A stretch of DNA of 64,000 nucleotides from an uncultured cyanobacterium. Lineage in GTDB: Bacteria; Cyanobacteriota; Cyanobacteriia; Cyanobacteriales; Microcystaceae. The notes below the pieces were generated by a model. That model did not search any database. It worked only from the letters and a program-made list of their open reading frames with translations, and was not told the DNA's origin. A program made the position numbers and the translations under genes. The DNA lies in contig CAISPN010000119.1 of NCBI GenBank assembly GCA_903887375.1, positions 21,264 to 85,263 of the forward strand. Direction: 5' to 3'. Below are positions 18,561-28,578 of the stretch, piece by piece; the stretch's first letter is position 1, and each line of letters starts with the position of its first letter.

Positions 18561-21500
18561 TACCTAGAACCTGGGTAAAGGCCCCTCTAGCTTGAGTGAC
18601 ACCAATAGTCTGCTGTGATGCCTCGATCATCGGCCGGCGCAAACTAACTACTATAAATTGAGCTTGAGATGCTTGCTTTTTGATCATCTTGGAGAGCTTC
18701 TCAACATTTGCTCCATCTAAAAACATATCTACCTCATCAAAGGCGTAAAAAGGAGAAGGCCGATAGCGCTGCAGAGCAAAGATAAAGCTCAAAGCCGTCA
18801 AGGATTTTTCCCCCCCTGACATAGAGCTTAGACGCTGAACTGCTTTACCCTTGGGATGAGCTACCAGATTAAGGCCGCCATTAAAGGGATTATCTGGATC
18901 TTCAAGTTGCAGATAGCCATCTCCTTCAGATAATTCAGCAAAAATTTCTTGAAAATTTTCATTGACTGAGTGATAAGCTTCGTAAAATGCTCTTTGTCTG
19001 AGTGTTTGAAAGTTCTCAATCCTCAAAAGAAGTTCGGTTCTCTCTTCTACAATCGTATTCAACCTCTCAGTTAAATCCTCTAGCCTTTGTTGGGTTTGTT
19101 CATATTCTTGCAAAGCCAACATATTAACTGGTTCCATTGCCTCGATTTGTCTTTGAAGTTGCTTGATATTTTGCTGGATTTTGGCAAGATTTAAATTAGC
19201 CAAATCAACTTCAGGTAAGGAATTTGGCAATTCCATGCGCTGCTGCTGGTATTGCTGCTCAAGCTCACTTAAGCTGGTTTTGGCTTGATTGATGTTATTT
19301 TCTATTTTTTCTTTAGCCCAGAGCTTTTGCTGTTGATCGTTTTCAAGATTTTTTAATTCGTTTTCTTGTTGATCGCGCTGTTGTTTTTTTTCTCTTAATT
19401 TTTCATTTAGTTTACTGGCTTGAACCTGGTCAGCTTTGATTTTTTGCTCGAGGGTGTTTTGTTCAATATCAAGAGTAATAGTTTGCTCTTGGAGTTCTAA
19501 AAAAGTCTCATTAGATTGCTCAATTTGCTGTTGGCTCTCAATAATTTTTTCTGTGAGTTTTTGTTGTTGATTTTGATATTCTCTGGCTTGATTTTGAGCG
19601 TTTTGATATTCTTGGGTTTTTTGTTGTAATTTATTTTCCTGAATATGAATTAATTTTTGTACCTCTTGCCATTCGCTATGCGCTTGTGAAGCTTCCAGGG
19701 TTGAGAGAGTTTGTTGGCTTTGGAGTAATTGTTTTTCCAGAGAAGGTATTTCTTGAGAGAGTTTTTCTAAAATTTCATTTACAGAGTTGATTTCTTCTTG
19801 ATTTTGATTGATCTGGTTTTGCAGGCGATCTTGTTGTAGTTTGAGCTGTTGGATTTCATTTTGCTTCTGCTGCCAATGCAGTTTGTCTTCTCTTTCTTGC
19901 TGTCTGAGCTCGCTCAATTTTTGACTAATCTCATTGACTGATTGTTCTTTTTTAAGTAACTTTTGTTCAGAATGAAGCAACATCTGTTCGATATCAGTAA
20001 GTCTTTTTTTGACATTGGTAATTTCTTCTAGATCTCTATTGATCATCACACCAAATCGTAAGCCAGAACGATTGTTAGATTGGCTACCACCAGTCATCGC
20101 TCCACTAGTTTCTAGGAGTTCACCTTCTAGGGTGACTAAACGATATCTGCCTAGATGCGCTCTGGCGGTTTCTATATTTTCAAAGACTAATGTATTGCCA
20201 AAAACATAGAGAAAAACATCCCGAAATTTAGGCTGGCAGCTTACTAATTCAACAGCAGGTTTAATAAAGCCGGCAGCTTTATTGAGAGCTGAAAAATCCG
20301 ATAGACGCGGAGCATTGATTTTATTAAGTGGCAAAAATGTAGCTCTACCTGCTTTTTTTTGCTTAAGTAATTGAATTCCAGCTGAGGCAATACCGTCATC
20401 TTCTACTACTATTTGACCTAATCTAGCCCCAGCGGCTATTTCTAAAGCCAGTTGATATTCAGGAGCAACTTGCCCTAGTTGAGCTACAAGACCATACAAA
20501 CCAGGCAGATCAGATTGGAGAATCAATTGGGTAGCATAGGTTCCTTGAACTTCCTGCTGGGCCTGTTGGGTAGCTTCGAGGCGATCTAACTGGCGCAATT
20601 TTTCTCTTTGTTCTACTAATAGTCGGCTTTGGGTTTCCTGCTGGAGAGTTTGTTGCTGTTGATTCAAGCTCAACTGCCCGGCAACTGTGGCAATTTGCTC
20701 TCTAGTTTGGGTTATTGTGATCTCTAACTCGGTCAGATTTTGCTCTTTTTCAATAGAGTCTGTTTGGATCAAATTGAGATCATTTCTATCGCGCTCTAGG
20801 GTTTTGTTGAGTTGCTCGGCTCTCTCGCTAAGCTGAGCTCTTTGGGTGAGTCGAGGTTCAATTTCTCTTTGGAGTTCGGCTATCTTGCGAGTTATGCTAG
20901 ATTGCTCCTGTAACCAGGCTTCAGAAATATTAGATAATTTGTAGGCATGTTCTCTGGTGGTTTGCAGAAAATCTCTAGCTTGGGAAAAAGCCTGCTCAAG
21001 ACTAGGTAACTCCTCTTGCAATTGTTGTTGTTTCGGCTCTAGAAGAGCTTGTTCGTTTTGAGCTTCAAGCAAAAAAGATTGTAAGTTTTTTCGGCGCTGA
21101 GTGAGATTTTCTATCTGAAGTGAGAGTTGATTTTGTTGGTTACGTATCTGCTGAAGTTGGGCATTTTGAGTGGCTAAACTGGCGGCTATGGCTAATTGTT
21201 CTTCTTCACCGAGAGCTTTAATTTGTTGGTTCAATTGTTCTAGATTGCCGCTTTGGCTCTCAATTAGTTGTTTGCTTTGGGTAAGCTCGGATTCAATTTG
21301 GCTTGCTTGTTGCTGCTGGTTGAGAATTGATTTATGTAGTTCGCCAATTTTATCTTCTAGCAGTTTATAGCCCAAGAGTTTCTCTATTTTTTGTTCTTGC
21401 TGGAGATTTAGCTTGATTTGTTGATATTTCTGGGCTTTGAGCCTGTCAGCTGCCAAACGTTGACTTTGGGCAACCAATTCCTGTTCAATAATGCGACAGC

Positions 21501-22056
21501 GATCTTCTCTTTCTCTTACTTGCTCTAGGGTTTCTTTGGTTTTTTCAATCCTGCGGTCAAATTCAGCTACTCCGGCTAATTCATCGATTACAGCCCTTCT
21601 TTCTTTGGCATTCATAGTGATGATGCGGGTCACATCACCTTGCAGGACAACGTTGTAACCTTCTGGATAAATTCGCAGACGGTTAAGTTGCTCATGGAGC
21701 TCACTTACTGTACATTGCTGTCCTTCTATAAAATAAGTTGAGCTGTAACCTCCTCCTGCAGATACTTTTAGCCTGCGGGTGACTGTCCATTCAGAGCTAT
21801 CCTCTTCTAGTTCAAAAGTCACAGAAACTGTGGTTTCTTTGCTCTTACGCGAATTATTGACAAGATCAGGTAGCCTGTCTGCCCTCATTCCCTTAGATGT
21901 AGCCAATCCCAAACAAAAGAGTAAGCCATCTAAAATGTTCGACTTTCCTGAACCATTTGGCCCAGAGATAACAGTAAATCCCGTTTTTAAAGGGATCTCT
22001 ATTGTTCCACCAAAGGATTTAAAACCTGTGAGCTCTACGCGTTTAATATGAACCAT
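18550..22056 (-). CDS. smc: Chromosome segregation protein SMC
   Basis: Condensin ATPase that compacts and segregates the chromosome. N-terminal Walker A GPNGSGKSNILDGLL (near residue 32), long Gln/Glu-rich coiled coils (about 165-500 and 680-1000), a hinge domain in between (LYGLVAQLGQVAPEYQLALE, then AGRATFLPLNKI), and a C-terminal ABC signature LSSMSGGEKSLTALS with Walker B FYAFDEVDMFLDG. Length 1168 is normal. The coiled coils are unusually rich in glutamine, which the codon pattern shows as long CAA/CAG runs. ATG start; trmB lies 29 bp upstream. Confidence 0.98.
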   Translation of the reverse strand: MVHIKRVELTGFKSFGGTIEIPLKTGFTVISGPNGSGKSNILDGLLFCLGLATSKGMRADRLPDLVNNSRKSKETTVSVTFELEEDSSEWTVTRRLKVSAGGGYSSTYFIEGQQCTVSELHEQLNRLRIYPEGYNVVLQGDVTRIITMNAKERRAVIDELAGVAEFDRRIEKTKETLEQVREREDRCRIIEQELVAQSQRLAADRLKAQKYQQIKLNLQQEQKIEKLLGYKLLEDKIGELHKSILNQQQQASQIESELTQSKQLIESQSGNLEQLNQQIKALGEEEQLAIAASLATQNAQLQQIRNQQNQLSLQIENLTQRRKNLQSFLLEAQNEQALLEPKQQQLQEELPSLEQAFSQARDFLQTTREHAYKLSNISEAWLQEQSSITRKIAELQREIEPRLTQRAQLSERAEQLNKTLERDRNDLNLIQTDSIEKEQNLTELEITITQTREQIATVAGQLSLNQQQQTLQQETQSRLLVEQREKLRQLDRLEATQQAQQEVQGTYATQLILQSDLPGLYGLVAQLGQVAPEYQLALEIAAGARLGQIVVEDDGIASAGIQLLKQKKAGRATFLPLNKINAPRLSDFSALNKAAGFIKPAVELVSCQPKFRDVFLYVFGNTLVFENIETARAHLGRYRLVTLEGELLETSGAMTGGSQSNNRSGLRFGVMINRDLEEITNVKKRLTDIEQMLLHSEQKLLKKEQSVNEISQKLSELRQQEREDKLHWQQKQNEIQQLKLQQDRLQNQINQNQEEINSVNEILEKLSQEIPSLEKQLLQSQQTLSTLEASQAHSEWQEVQKLIHIQENKLQQKTQEYQNAQNQAREYQNQQQKLTEKIIESQQQIEQSNETFLELQEQTITLDIEQNTLEQKIKADQVQASKLNEKLREKKQQRDQQENELKNLENDQQQKLWAKEKIENNINQAKTSLSELEQQYQQQRMELPNSLPEVDLANLNLAKIQQNIKQLQRQIEAMEPVNMLALQEYEQTQQRLEDLTERLNTIVEERTELLLRIENFQTLRQRAFYEAYHSVNENFQEIFAELSEGDGYLQLEDPDNPFNGGLNLVAHPKGKAVQRLSSMSGGEKSLTALSFIFALQRYRPSPFYAFDEVDMFLDGANVEKLSKMIKKQASQAQFIVVSLRRPMIEASQQTIGVTQARGAFTQVLGIKL

Positions 22057-22085
22057 ATTGATGGAGACAGGAATATTTTTTTATT

Positions 22086-22718
22086 TTACTGTTTTTGAAA
22101 AGTCGCTCTATAAATTAATTCTCCTTTGTTAAGCACTCCGATTTCTCTTTCTGTAGCAATAGCAAAAGGACTAGAAGCAGACCAATCTTGATTTAATAGC
22201 CTCAGATAGGGATTTTCTTGCAGATGGTGTTTCATTTCTATAGCCACTTTTAATACATCAGATTGGATAAAAAAGATTCCATCTTTGCTTAAATATTCAA
22301 CCAAGCTATCAATTAGCTCTCTTTGTAGCATTCTTCTTTTGATATGTTTATTTTTAAACCAAGGATCGGGAAATTGTACAGTAATCCAACCTAAAACTCC
22401 CACAGGCAAACTAAAAAGCAACTCATTTGCTGAGTAATTAATATTGCCAGGTAAATAATGCAAATTGGTTAATTGTAAATCATTTCTCGATTGAAGCGCC
22501 TCTTTAACTAAAGTTTCACGAATTTCTACTCCTAAAAAGTTAATTTCAGGATGTAATTTGGCCATTTGCAAAATAAATCTACCCCTGGCACAACCTAGAT
22601 CTAAATGTAGGGGTTGTTTGGGATTTTGATAAACAGCAGACCAATCAGGCAAAGCAATTGAGACAAGGTGCTGTTTACTCAAGGGGTTGACATGTTGACG
22701 AACACGTACTCTTTTCAA
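22086..22718 (-). CDS. trmB: tRNA (guanine-N7-)-methyltransferase
   Basis: Adds m7G at position 46 of tRNA using SAM. The SAM-binding motif LDLGCARGRFILQMA and the family signature FPDPWFKNKHIKRRMLQ are intact. Length 210. The initiation codon is TTG (22716-22718), giving MKRVRVRQHVNPLS, which fits the usual start of cyanobacterial TrmB; no better ATG exists. It lies between the dCMP deaminase gene (18 bp upstream) and smc on the same strand. Confidence 0.94.
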   Translation of the reverse strand: MKRVRVRQHVNPLSKQHLVSIALPDWSAVYQNPKQPLHLDLGCARGRFILQMAKLHPEINFLGVEIRETLVKEALQSRNDLQLTNLHYLPGNINYSANELLFSLPVGVLGWITVQFPDPWFKNKHIKRRMLQRELIDSLVEYLSKDGIFFIQSDVLKVAIEMKHHLQENPYLRLLNQDWSASSPFAIATEREIGVLNKGELIYRATFQKQ

Positions 22719-22736
22719 GATAAAACTAGACTCTAA

Positions 22737-23273
22737 TTAAAATTCACTTAATTTTGTACTGTTTAAAAGAAATAAAGCAGATCTCTTAGCAGTATCTTCC
22801 GAAAGGCAGATTTGTTCTAGATTGACTAATCCTTCTTGGATGAACATATCCCTGACTGTTGCTTTATCTCCAATATTAAAAGGTGTTTCATAGTATACAT
22901 CTTTAATACCGGAAGAAATTATCAATTTGAGACAGGATAGACATGGCTCTAGGGTTATGTAAATACTAGCTGATTGGGTAGATATTCCATGTTTAGCTGC
23001 TTGGGCTATAGCATTGGATTCAGCATGAACAGCGCGCGAAGGCAAAGAGACAGAAGAATCACATGTTGGCAAACCTGGATAGCAAAAACCTTGGGCAGTA
23101 CAATGAAGTGAACCTGAAGGAGAACCATTGTAACCAGTAGCTAAAATTTGACGATCTTTGACAATAACTGCGCCAACTGGGAAAGCTAGACAGGTAGAAC
23201 GAGTAGAGGCCAACTTGGCCATCATCAGAAAATATTCATTCCAGGTAGGTCTTTCATCGTGCAAATAGTTCAT
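22737..23273 (-). CDS. dCMP deaminase / ComE operon protein 2-like
   Basis: Zinc-dependent cytidine/deoxycytidylate deaminase family. The zinc-binding HAESNAIAQAAKHG (His, catalytic Glu) and PCLSCLKLI (two Cys) motifs are present, giving the H-A-E ... P-C-x-x-C signature. A second cysteine-rich stretch CTAQGFCYPGLPTC before it resembles the extra zinc site of dCMP deaminases. Converts dCMP to dUMP for thymidylate synthesis. Length 178. The ATG at 23271-23273 lies 146 bp downstream of dnaK, with a terminator in between. Confidence 0.9.
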   Translation of the reverse strand: MNYLHDERPTWNEYFLMMAKLASTRSTCLAFPVGAVIVKDRQILATGYNGSPSGSLHCTAQGFCYPGLPTCDSSVSLPSRAVHAESNAIAQAAKHGISTQSASIYITLEPCLSCLKLIISSGIKDVYYETPFNIGDKATVRDMFIQEGLVNLEQICLSEDTAKRSALFLLNSTKLSEF

Positions 23274-23362
23274 TGCAATATTGAGAGGGTTTTTTCTAAT
23301 CTTATACTGGTAACTTCCATTTCACTTGTCGCTAGTATTTTAAGTGTAGTATTAATCTACAG

Positions 23363-23393
23363 AAAAAAGCCATCTAAAATTATTTAGATGGCT
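23363..23393 (-). terminator. Rho-independent terminator of dnaK
   Basis: On the minus strand AGCCATCTAAA pairs with TTTAGATGGCT, an 11-bp stem with a short loop, followed by a T-run (A-run 23363-23368 on plus). It lies 27 bp past the dnaK stop and before the dCMP deaminase gene. Confidence 0.8.
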
Positions 23394-23419
23394 CTTTATT
23401 TTAGTTTAGATTAGTGAGT

Positions 23420-25306
23420 CTATTTGGTTTCAGAAAACTCAGCATCAATTACATCATCTCCACCACCAGAAGTCGGCTCTTCTGTTGGAGCTTGTCCTGC
23501 TTCAGCTTGCTGATACATACTTGCGCCAATTGTGTAGAGTGACTGTTGCAGTTCAGGGATTAGAGTTTTTATTTTCTCATCATCTTCTTTAGCAACTGCA
23601 TCTTTGAGAGAATCAATCAAGGTTTTGACTTTATCTTTTTCAGAAGCAGCAACCTTATCTCCAAATTCATCAAGTTGTTTTTCGGCTTGATAGACGAGTG
23701 AATCGGCCTGATTTTTGCGATCAATTCTTTCACGGCGTTCACGATCAGCAGATGCATTGGATTCAGCTTCTTTGACCATACGATCTACCTCATCAGAAGG
23801 CAAGGTTGAAGCGCCAGTAATACTAATAGACTGCTCTTTGCCAGTTCCTTTGTCCTTGGCTGTCACATTGAGTATACCATTAGCATCGATATCAAAGGTG
23901 ACTTCGATTTGGGGTACACCACGAGGGGCAGCCGGGATACCATCAAGGCGGAAAGTTCCTAGGCTCTTATTGTCGCGAGCAAATTCGCGCTCTCCCTGTA
24001 AAACATGAATTTCTACATTGGTCTGTCCATCTGCTGCTGTGGAGAAGACTTCTGACTTTTTACTGGGAATAGTTGTATTGCGTGGAATGATTTTGGTCAT
24101 TACGCCACCGAGAGTTTCTACACCCAAAGAAAGAGGACTGACATCAAGCAGGAGAATGTCTTTTACCTCACCAACTAGGACACCACCTTGAATAGCCGCA
24201 CCAATTGCTACTACTTCATCAGGGTTGACACTTTGGTTAGGATCTTTACCCAATAGACGACGTACTAGTTCTTGGATGGCAGGAATACGAGTAGAACCAC
24301 CAACTAGAACCACTTCATCTAGAGCGCTCTTGTCAATCTTGGCATCGCGGATAGCATTTTCAACTGGCAATCGACAGCGCTCAATCAGATCTGAGCAGAG
24401 CTCTTCAAATTTAGCTCTAGTTAAAGTTGTATCCAAGTGCTTGGGTCCATCAGCCGTAGCAGTGATAAAGGGCAGGTTGATTTCTGTTTGAGTGACACTG
24501 GAAAGTTCAATTTTGGCTTTTTCTGCCGCTTCAGTTAAACGCTGCAGGGCCTGTTTATCTTGACGAAGATCGATACCTTCAGATTTTTTAAACTCACCAG
24601 CTAGGTAATCAACAATTTTTTTGTCAAAATCATCTCCACCAAGGTGTGTATCTCCAGAGGTGGCTAGAACCTCAAATACTCCATCTCCTACTTCTAGAAT
24701 TGAAACGTCGAAGGTTCCACCACCTAAGTCAAAGACAATGATAGTTTCATTGGATTTTTTATCTAGACCATAGGCCAATGAAGCTGCTGTTGGCTCGTTG
24801 ATAATGCGCAGAACTTCTATCCCGGCTATCTTGCCAGCATCTTTAGTAGCTTGACGCTGTGAATCATTGAAATAGGCAGGTACAGTGATGACAGCTTGAG
24901 TGACTGTCTCTCCGAGGTACTTACTAGCATCATCAACAAGTTTTCTAAGAACCTGGGCAGAAATTTCTTCCGGGGCAAATTGCTTACCTTGGGCGGGACA
25001 ATCTAATTTGACATTGGCATTGCCATCACGAAGCACTTTATAGGGAATTTCTGTAACTTCGGTTCCCACTTCATCATACTTGCGTCCAATAAAACGCTTG
25101 ACTGAATAAAAAGTGTTTGGTGGATTCATTACCCCTTGACGCTTGGCAATTTGGCCAACTAGTCGATCTCCGTTTTTAGCATAGGCGACCACTGAAGGAG
25201 TGGTTCTAAAGCCTTCCGCATTTGCGATAACAGTTGGCTTGCCACCTTCCATAACAGCTACGCAGGAGTTGGTTGTTCCTAAATCTATTCCTACAACTTT
25301 TGCCAT
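23420..25306 (-). CDS. dnaK: Molecular chaperone DnaK (Hsp70)
   Basis: ATP-dependent Hsp70 chaperone. The ATPase domain opens [17 protein letters not shown] and carries [17 protein letters not shown]; the linker is [13 protein letters not shown]; the substrate-binding and lid domains follow. The tail [15 protein letters not shown] ends with an acidic motif like the canonical EEVKD. Length 628, like the main housekeeping DnaK (DnaK2 type) of cyanobacteria. No dnaJ or grpE neighbours are present, though a J-domain protein is at 35222. ATG start with an A/G-rich leader. Upstream, 141 bp separate it from a sigma-factor gene. Confidence 0.97.
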   Translation of the reverse strand: MAKVVGIDLGTTNSCVAVMEGGKPTVIANAEGFRTTPSVVAYAKNGDRLVGQIAKRQGVMNPPNTFYSVKRFIGRKYDEVGTEVTEIPYKVLRDGNANVKLDCPAQGKQFAPEEISAQVLRKLVDDASKYLGETVTQAVITVPAYFNDSQRQATKDAGKIAGIEVLRIINEPTAASLAYGLDKKSNETIIVFDLGGGTFDVSILEVGDGVFEVLATSGDTHLGGDDFDKKIVDYLAGEFKKSEGIDLRQDKQALQRLTEAAEKAKIELSSVTQTEINLPFITATADGPKHLDTTLTRAKFEELCSDLIERCRLPVENAIRDAKIDKSALDEVVLVGGSTRIPAIQELVRRLLGKDPNQSVNPDEVVAIGAAIQGGVLVGEVKDILLLDVSPLSLGVETLGGVMTKIIPRNTTIPSKKSEVFSTAADGQTNVEIHVLQGEREFARDNKSLGTFRLDGIPAAPRGVPQIEVTFDIDANGILNVTAKDKGTGKEQSISITGASTLPSDEVDRMVKEAESNASADRERRERIDRKNQADSLVYQAEKQLDEFGDKVAASEKDKVKTLIDSLKDAVAKEDDEKIKTLIPELQQSLYTIGASMYQQAEAGQAPTEEPTSGGGDDVIDAEFSETK

Positions 25307-25447
25307 ATTACTAACTTGCTCCCAATTACTATAAGGAATGTTTTTAGCTTTACGCTATATCATCTATAGTGCTGGGAAGGGCTCATTCTTTGCTAGTGTA
25401 GTTTTCCGTACCTTGAGGTGTAATTACCATATTTCAGTACGTATTTT

Positions 25448-26551
25448 CTATTGGTTTAACCAGCCTTTTAGTCTTTTAGCAACCTGAGGGCGGCGCAATT
25501 TGCGCATAGCTTTGCTTTGAATTTGCCTTACTCTTTCTCTAGTGAGATTAAGCATTGAGCCAACTTCTTCTAAAGTGAATATTTGACTGCTGGCCAAGCC
25601 ATAGCGCAGGCCAATGACATCTCTTTCTCTATCGGTCAATACTTCGCTCAAGACATCATAGATTGCTTGACGCAGCATTGATTCACTCATTTTATCCTCA
25701 GGTAATTGCAGATTTTCATCTTCAAGAAGATCTACTAGTTCTGTATCTTCTCCTTTACCAATACGATGATTTAAAGAAAGAGATTGTCTCCTAAGTTGTA
25801 ATAATTGGCCAAGCTGATTTCTAGAGATATTCAATTCATTTGCCAATTCCTGCTCAGTAGGATTGCGATCTAGGCTTTGCTTGAGGATGCGCTGAGTCTT
25901 TTTGAGCTTATTTAGTTTTTCAACTACATGTATGGGCAATCTAATAATCCTTGCATCATTGGCAATAGTTCTGGTAATTGCCTGACGTATCCACCAGTAG
26001 GCATAGGTTGAAAACTTATATCCCCGGCTAGGATCAAACTTTTCAGTAGCTCGATTCAACCCAATAGCGCCTTCTTGAATTAGGTCTAAAAATGGGACGC
26101 CCCTATTGAGATATCGTTTAGCAATTGAAACTACTAAACGTAAATTAGAGCGGATCATTTTTCTTTTGGCACTATGACCCTTATAAAGTAAATATTCAAG
26201 CTGTCGTTCTGTTGTAAAACCCATAGCTTGTGCCCATTCAAGCTTGGTAATTGGGTTCTGTTTTTGAGATTGTAATTTTTGTCTGGTTTGCTCGGCTTGG
26301 GACAAAAATTTTACTTGAGATGCCAATTCAATCTCTTCTTCTGGTTTGAGAAGAGGATAGCGGGCCATTTCCTTAAAAAAGGCTCCAACAGTGTCATCTG
26401 CTAGATTTTTGGTATATCCATTGGTCTGTTCCTGAGATGAGGAAAAATCAAGCAAATCGAAAGACAAAGAAGTACCATCTATTATTGCTGAACCAAGATC
26501 ATTATTTGCTAAATTTGGATAATCGGCTTGAGATGTTTTTGATTTTTTCAT
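25448..26551 (-). CDS. Group 2 sigma-70 factor
   Basis: RpoD-like non-essential sigma factor of the type cyanobacteria keep in several copies (SigB-SigE). Region 1.2 DDTVGAFFKEMARYPLL, region 2 RSNLRLVVSIAKRYLNRG with YAYWWIRQAITRTIAN, region 3 VVEKLNKLKKTQRILKQ, and region 4.2 TLEEVGSMLNLTRERVRQIQ are all present. Region 1.1 is only about 60 residues, as in group 2 factors. A mild oddity is LIQEGAIGLNRATEKFD, where LIQEGSLGLIRAAEKFD is usual. I lean to a SigC-like member but cannot settle it. The gene lies upstream of dnaK on the same strand. Confidence 0.92.
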   Translation of the reverse strand: MKKSKTSQADYPNLANNDLGSAIIDGTSLSFDLLDFSSSQEQTNGYTKNLADDTVGAFFKEMARYPLLKPEEEIELASQVKFLSQAEQTRQKLQSQKQNPITKLEWAQAMGFTTERQLEYLLYKGHSAKRKMIRSNLRLVVSIAKRYLNRGVPFLDLIQEGAIGLNRATEKFDPSRGYKFSTYAYWWIRQAITRTIANDARIIRLPIHVVEKLNKLKKTQRILKQSLDRNPTEQELANELNISRNQLGQLLQLRRQSLSLNHRIGKGEDTELVDLLEDENLQLPEDKMSESMLRQAIYDVLSEVLTDRERDVIGLRYGLASSQIFTLEEVGSMLNLTRERVRQIQSKAMRKLRRPQVAKRLKGWLNQ

Positions 26552-26703
26552 AAAAATTATTCCCCAGACGACTTTAGATTGTTACATCTAATTTCTTAAA
26601 ATGCCAATTTTTAAGATTTATTTAAGATTTTTTTGTTACTTGAATATATGGTAACAATATCAGAATTGAATTTTATTTCTGATACTTTAATTACAATTAA
26701 TGT

Positions 26704-28578
26704 TTAATTTTCTAGATATTTTTCAAACTCTTGTGACAATTTATCGATGGGTACTATTCCTGTGTAATGAGCTATTAAGATTTGGCCAAAGGCTAACATA
26801 TTGCGCTCTAATGGGGGATCGCTTCTAAGTAAAATTGGCCAAAGCGATAGCAGGTCAAACTCAAACTTATTTTTGTCTAATTTTTGAGAATTTAAAAGAG
26901 TGAATAACTCAAAAGCCATCTGAAGTTTACCAACTACTAACGGTAATTGCTCAACTGGTATTTTTTGAGCTAGCAGATAAGTTAAATCTGGGGGGATTTT
27001 TAAAAAGATGGAAATGTAGCCTAGTAAAGGACTTTTAACTAGGGAAACTATCCCCACTCCTGTAGCAATCATGGTAGTATAGTGCTCGATGATCTTAGCG
27101 GCAGTGGTGGCCTTGGCTTTTCGATTAGAAAGAAAGCGGGCCAATTTAAACTGCTTAGCCGGATCAATCCTCTCTAGCAGAGCTAACGCTATTTCTTCAT
27201 CACCCCAGGCGATTCTATGTTGTTCGTTATCAGCGCTAACTATTGGCAATACCAGATCACAGAACTGTCCTAGCGAATCTATTCTATATTGAACTGCCTC
27301 TTGGATGGCTATTTCTTTAGCTCTGGTGGGAAATTTCCAATTATATGAGTTATCCCATTGTCTCAATGGTCTTAGGCGATCTACTTGGCTAACAACAACC
27401 AAAACTGGCATATCTGGTGATTGGCTCTTGACTTGTCTAAGAAAATTGAGATCCATCAGCAAAGCCGGATCTAGAGCTGGGGTCACTACAATAATCAGAT
27501 CTGCTTGCTGGGCTTGAAGAAGCACTTTCTCTTGGATATCGGGGCGATTACTTTGCTCATAGCCTGGACTATCCCAAAGATTGAGCTTTTCTCCCGTTGG
27601 TAAATTCCAGCAGTAATTCTGAAAATCAATAGTACTAGGCAGGAGATCGACATAAGCTAGTTCCTGATTAAAAAGGGTATTGATTAGGCTGCTTTTGCCA
27701 GCACCTGTCCTACCTACTAATAAAATATTGATCTGAGCATTGGGTAAATTCTCCTGTGGCTCGGCTTTTTCTAGAATTTCTTGTAAGGTCTGGGTTTGTT
27801 TGGAATCAGGCTTGGCAATAAGTTTATCAATAGATACATTTTCTCCACTATAGAGAGTAATAGCCCCTTTCGCTAAATTTAACAGAGCCGCCTCTTTGAG
27901 AAGATTGCTGAAATTGGCAATCAAATGCATATTAGCCTGCGTGGAAGATTGTTCAGTGATTTGTCTAGTTAAAGCAGCTGCTGGATTAAGTAACCATTGG
28001 GACCATTGCCAAATCATCAAGATAGGTTTAGCCATTGGCTCTATCATTTGATAATTTTCATAAGCTCTAAAGGCATCTCCTACTGTCACTTTGCCTAGGA
28101 TTGGTTCAAGTTTTTGTAACCAAATATCCACATCATCTACAGTAGTTCTCATAAGCCAGTAGGCCTGGGTGAGATAGATATTCAATAGAGGATACTTCAC
28201 CTCTGGATGATAGATTTTGGCGATATTGATTACCAATTCCTTACAGCGCTCAGCCCAAGAGCCCCAATCTTCCCAAATAGGTGGATCATTGAGAGCAAGA
28301 CTGATTGATTGCTCCAAGGCAGCTTTAACTTGACCTTCTAATTGGCCAGATTTAGCCATTTGATCTTGTAAATCTAACTTAACTTGCTCTAAGAGGGGAT
28401 CTCCTACTGGTTTGATGATATGGACAATTAACCATCTCCAGAGCAATATAACTAGCCCAAAAATTGCCCAAAGCCAACTTAATCCCCATTGATGAATTTG
28501 TATTGATGCTGCAAACAACAGAAAACCAACAAGAAGTAATGGAGGGATTAAAAGAGCTATAACTTGCCATTGTTTCAC
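26704..28578 (-). CDS. Membrane-associated GTPase of the Era/dynamin-like superfamily
   Basis: 624 residues. Two N-terminal transmembrane helices (about 6-27 and 32-53) precede a helical region. The G domain has G1 GRTGAGKSSLIN near residue 293, G3 LWDSPGYEQS near 338, and SQVDRLRP near 394 in place of NKxD. The C-terminal 150 residues include a hydrophobic stretch (TMIATGVGIVSLVKSPLLGYISIFL). The start is GTG (28576-28578), overlapping the stop of the preceding GTPase gene as GTGA, so the two are translationally coupled. Biological role unknown; related cyanobacterial genes are annotated only as GTPases. Confidence 0.8.
   Translation of the reverse strand: MKQWQVIALLIPPLLLVGFLLFAASIQIHQWGLSWLWAIFGLVILLWRWLIVHIIKPVGDPLLEQVKLDLQDQMAKSGQLEGQVKAALEQSISLALNDPPIWEDWGSWAERCKELVINIAKIYHPEVKYPLLNIYLTQAYWLMRTTVDDVDIWLQKLEPILGKVTVGDAFRAYENYQMIEPMAKPILMIWQWSQWLLNPAAALTRQITEQSSTQANMHLIANFSNLLKEAALLNLAKGAITLYSGENVSIDKLIAKPDSKQTQTLQEILEKAEPQENLPNAQINILLVGRTGAGKSSLINTLFNQELAYVDLLPSTIDFQNYCWNLPTGEKLNLWDSPGYEQSNRPDIQEKVLLQAQQADLIIVVTPALDPALLMDLNFLRQVKSQSPDMPVLVVVSQVDRLRPLRQWDNSYNWKFPTRAKEIAIQEAVQYRIDSLGQFCDLVLPIVSADNEQHRIAWGDEEIALALLERIDPAKQFKLARFLSNRKAKATTAAKIIEHYTTMIATGVGIVSLVKSPLLGYISIFLKIPPDLTYLLAQKIPVEQLPLVVGKLQMAFELFTLLNSQKLDKNKFEFDLLSLWPILLRSDPPLERNMLAFGQILIAHYTGIVPIDKLSQEFEKYLEN

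Noticed and set aside
19100..21500. CAA/TTG-rich low-complexity region suspected as a repeat array
   Set aside because: It encodes Gln-rich coiled coil of SMC with no regular period.
21170..22051. Plus-strand frames antisense to smc
   Set aside because: Ser/Leu/Cys-rich low-complexity peptides that mirror Gln/Glu-rich coiled-coil codons.
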